Assembly: GCA_000499405.2 (NCBI GenBank)
Contig: HG738138.1
Span: 24,457,097 to 24,521,096, forward strand
Source: Onchocerca volvulus
Lineage: Eukaryota; Nematoda; Chromadorea; Rhabditida; Onchocercidae
Length of the DNA: 64,000 nucleotides
Reading direction: 5' to 3'
This document shows, one piece after another, positions 61,701-64,000 of the stretch. A model generated the notes under the pieces. It was not told where the DNA came from. It saw nothing but the letters and a program-made list of their open reading frames with translations, and searched no databases. Position 1 is the stretch's first letter. Each line of letters begins with the position of its first letter. A program made the position numbers and the translations under genes.

Positions 61701-63009
61701 ATGGAAGTAATTGTTTATAATTTAATATTTTTATTTTTAATTATCCAATGTAGCAATTAAGTTAAAAGTACTTTGTGATATTGAAGTTGTCGTTTTGTGG
61801 TACGCGAAAGATTCATGCGACAAATGAAAACTTTTTCATTTGGAAAAATATTTTGATCTGAAATTGTTGATGATGGACCGGACATGAGTTCGGCTTGAAT
61901 ATGCGCATGATCACGATGATCAATCAGATCGTATATTGAATCACCTTGACACATTATTTCAGCCTTAAATTTTAAAAAAAACTTAAATTTTGAAAAAAAA
62001 AAGTAAAGGAATAATTGAATTCTGAAATTTTATGAATTCGAGAATCTCTTTAAAAGTATAGTCTTAGTATTCCTTATCATTCAAAAAGAAAAAAAAGTTT
62101 ATATTGTTTATAAATAAATTCAAATTCATTCTTATTCAATATATGAATAGTAATTTCCAACTTACCTTTACTTGCGCGATAAAATTCAAATTTTTTTTGA
62201 AAACCGGAACTTTAAAAAAAGAAATTAACAAATAAATTATTAAAATTAAATGAAAATAAAATTTAGATGAAAAATTTGAGTACCACAGAATGGCCAAGAT
62301 AATCGCTTGCATTATCGGATATGTAAACAATTTTGCCGAACTTTGTTATCATTAGCAGAAAACCTCGTAATGCTCGAAAACTTTCCGTTTGTCTTAATGC
62401 TGATCGTAATGATGTTTGTATATTCATTCCAATTACTGAAATTAAAAAAATTTGAAATTAAAAAATACAGAATACAGTAATGAATGCAGAATACAGTACG
62501 TAAAATACAGTAACTCGATCTGATTCTACCTTTACGGGTTACGGTAAGTAAAATACAGTAATGATTTAATTTTGCGTTTAAAATTAGTTTTGAAAAGAAC
62601 TCCAAAATTAACATTTAATATACAAAATAAGCAAAAAAATATTCGTAGAATTGAATTAAATCAATAATTTTGGGAAAATTTGCTTGCATTTTTTAGATTC
62701 TTAATTAATATTTTAAATTCTTAATTAATATTTTAGATTCTTGATTAATGAATCTTTCCAAATATATTCAAATAGATGAAATTCATGGAAATATTTGCAA
62801 TAAGTAATTTAATACTTATCAAAAATAAAGGTAAATTCAAACCATGTGGTAGATAGTTTTGTTTCCTGATGTAAATACAAACAAGTGACATTACTTGTAA
62901 CTGGAACAAACGTTTTTTCATCGAATCCGTTAACGGCAAAAGATCACGTAATTTTTGAATTTCCATATTGATTTGATCACGACGATATTTCGATGCACCA
63001 CGAGTTGAT
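58701..63009 (-). CDS. cky-1: bHLH-PAS transcription factor, CKY-1 / NPAS4 type (5' exon missing)
   Basis: Nine exons join in phase: 63009-62843, 62435-62284, 61963-61772, 61534-61320, 60980-60874, 60693-60525, 59883-59667, 59347-59299, 59122-58701 (1690 nt, ~563 codons, TGA). The first exon seen holds the bHLH: STRGASKYRRDQINMEIQKL, then DLLPLTD and MSLVCIYIRK, matching NPAS4 almost word for word. PAS-A follows (RGFLLMITKFGKIVYISD, DYLGHSV, QGDSIYDLIDHRDH), then PAS-B (HYLGYKIEELIDKSWYQFLH, LRLQTKNGSWLWLHTV). The C-terminus is acidic (DDESSELEALPEL, GDLDEFFEEME), probably transactivating. NPAS4 in mammals is an activity-induced neuronal factor that pairs with ARNT-type partners. The exon needed before 63009 (phase 2, probably supplying M..R) was not found and may lie beyond 64000. 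Two acceptors are weak (TTGGAG|TA at 60694, TTTAAG at 61964). Confidence 0.93.
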
Positions 63010-64000
63010 CTACACGATAATTATCATTTTTCATTTCAATTTTTAGTTTCCGAAGATTCAGAAGATTTCTGATTCCGATAAAATCATATATTTTGATAAA
63101 ATTTAGCAAAATAATAGCCAATTCAATCATATCAGAGATTTGATCTCTTCTGAATCCTAATCGTACAAATATCATATACGCATTATACATGGAAAAATGC
63201 TCGAATTATTTCGTAACATTCTGATTTTGGATTCTGATTCTGGCAGTATTTTGATTCTTGATTTTTAATTTCGATATTAAGATTAATACGTGAAAAAATG
63301 CTCGGATTATTTCGCAACATTCTGATTCTAATTCTGGCAATATTTTGATTCTTGATTCTTGATTCAGAAATTACGATTTTTTGGTTCATTTCAAGGTAAT
63401 TAATTTAGATTTTAGAACAGTTCAAAAGTTGAAATCAATTTCATGATAATTCTTTGTTTTTCAAGAAATGCGTTTACAAATCAATTTAATTAATTACTTA
63501 ATAATTTATTTGTTTATTCATTCATCGATCATTTTATTTATTATCATATTTATATTTATATTTTTATATCTGAAATATTGTTATGCATTTTATACATTCC
63601 CTATTTGTATTTCATATTGTTTACTCTTTTTTTTTTTATTTTTTCAATATTTTTATTTAAAATTTCGTAATTTTTTATCTATTCCGAAAAGATCATTCCT
63701 ATTATTCGATGTGTTGATGTCATAAATTAGAGCAGCAACTAAAGTGTAATGTTTACTTTAGTGTAAATAGATGGTGTAAATGTTTAAAATATGATCAGTT
63801 CTCGGATTTGATCAAAATTATTTCGAACTATTAGTGGTATTTGCAAAAGGTAAACAAAATTACTGGATGAGTATATATTGCTCTATCATTCTTAAATATG
63901 AAATTTACATAAAAGTAATTTAAAAAAAAAAAAAACTTGTCACTAATAAATTAATTAAATATGAAAATTACAAATTATTCAGTAAATATTTCAACTTTTG
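63010..64000. other. Upstream side of the bHLH-PAS gene, with a ~100-bp tandem duplication
   Basis: The sequence gaaaaatgctcgaattattt near 63192 recurs as gaaaaaatgctcggattatt near 63292, followed in both by cgcaacatt-, ctgattc- and ttttgattcttgat-like words; copies run ~63191-63283 and ~63292-63372. The rest is A/T-rich intron or promoter sequence. A short open piece (ATG at 63888, donor CA|GTAATT near 63863) has the right phase to be a first exon but lacks the Arg expected before STRGASK, so I do not call it. Confidence 0.5.

Noticed and set aside
1..64000. tRNA, rRNA, SL RNA and CRISPR arrays
   Set aside because: I looked for tRNA B-box words (GGTTCGA-type), SL leader sequence and regularly spaced repeats with unique spacers; the only GTTCGA-rich region is the 41-bp minisatellite, and the arrays here have no spacers.

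Overview
This window reads as nuclear DNA of a nematode. It is very A+T rich, with poly(A)/poly(T) runs, minisatellites and microsatellites throughout. Its genes are split into many short exons joined by GT-AG introns whose 3' ends mostly read TTTCAG, TTTTAG or close variants. Two start codons lie just behind what look like spliced-leader acceptors (13176-13185, and next to 27481). The nearest relatives I recognise include nematode types: GLD-1/ASD-2-like STAR protein, CKY-1/NPAS4, CoREST and an ILC-17-like cytokine. I cannot name the species. All gene models were built by hand from splice sites and reading-frame phase; none has been checked against transcripts or databases.

Layout. 1-3436: no gene seen. 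3437-9940 (-): 13-exon STAR-family KH RNA-binding protein, 546 aa. 9941-13226: divergent promoter region with a duplicated module carrying nuclear-receptor-type direct repeats. 13227-18987 (+): 16-exon SOL-type calpain (CAPN15 class), 725 aa. 18988-26097: no established gene; a hairpin-forming inverted repeat, a 41-bp minisatellite inside a possible degenerate retroelement, a 29-bp minisatellite and a 59-bp tandem duplication. 26098-27481 (-): three-exon Ly6/uPAR protein with a GPI-type tail, 135 aa. 27482-32351: no gene; a second 29-bp minisatellite. 32352-37345 (-): 12-exon CoREST-type corepressor with an extra zinc finger, about 507 aa. 41224-44334 (+): four-exon IL-17-like secreted cytokine, 219 aa. 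47903-51925 (-): seven-exon PPM1A-type PP2C phosphatase, 397 aa. 58701-63009 (-): nine exons of a CKY-1/NPAS4-type bHLH-PAS factor; its first exon was not found.

The genes do not form an operon. Most are regulators: post-transcriptional (STAR), chromatin (CoREST), transcriptional (NPAS4-like) and signalling (PP2C, IL-17-like, Ly6, calpain). Nothing in the sequence links them into one pathway. The points I would check first are the IL-17-like gene with a microsatellite-encoded N-terminus, the SOL calpain with a single RanBP2 finger and an in-frame 27-bp duplication, the CoREST with a GATA-like finger between its SANT domains and an inferred GC-AG intron, and the duplicated DR1/CRE promoter module.
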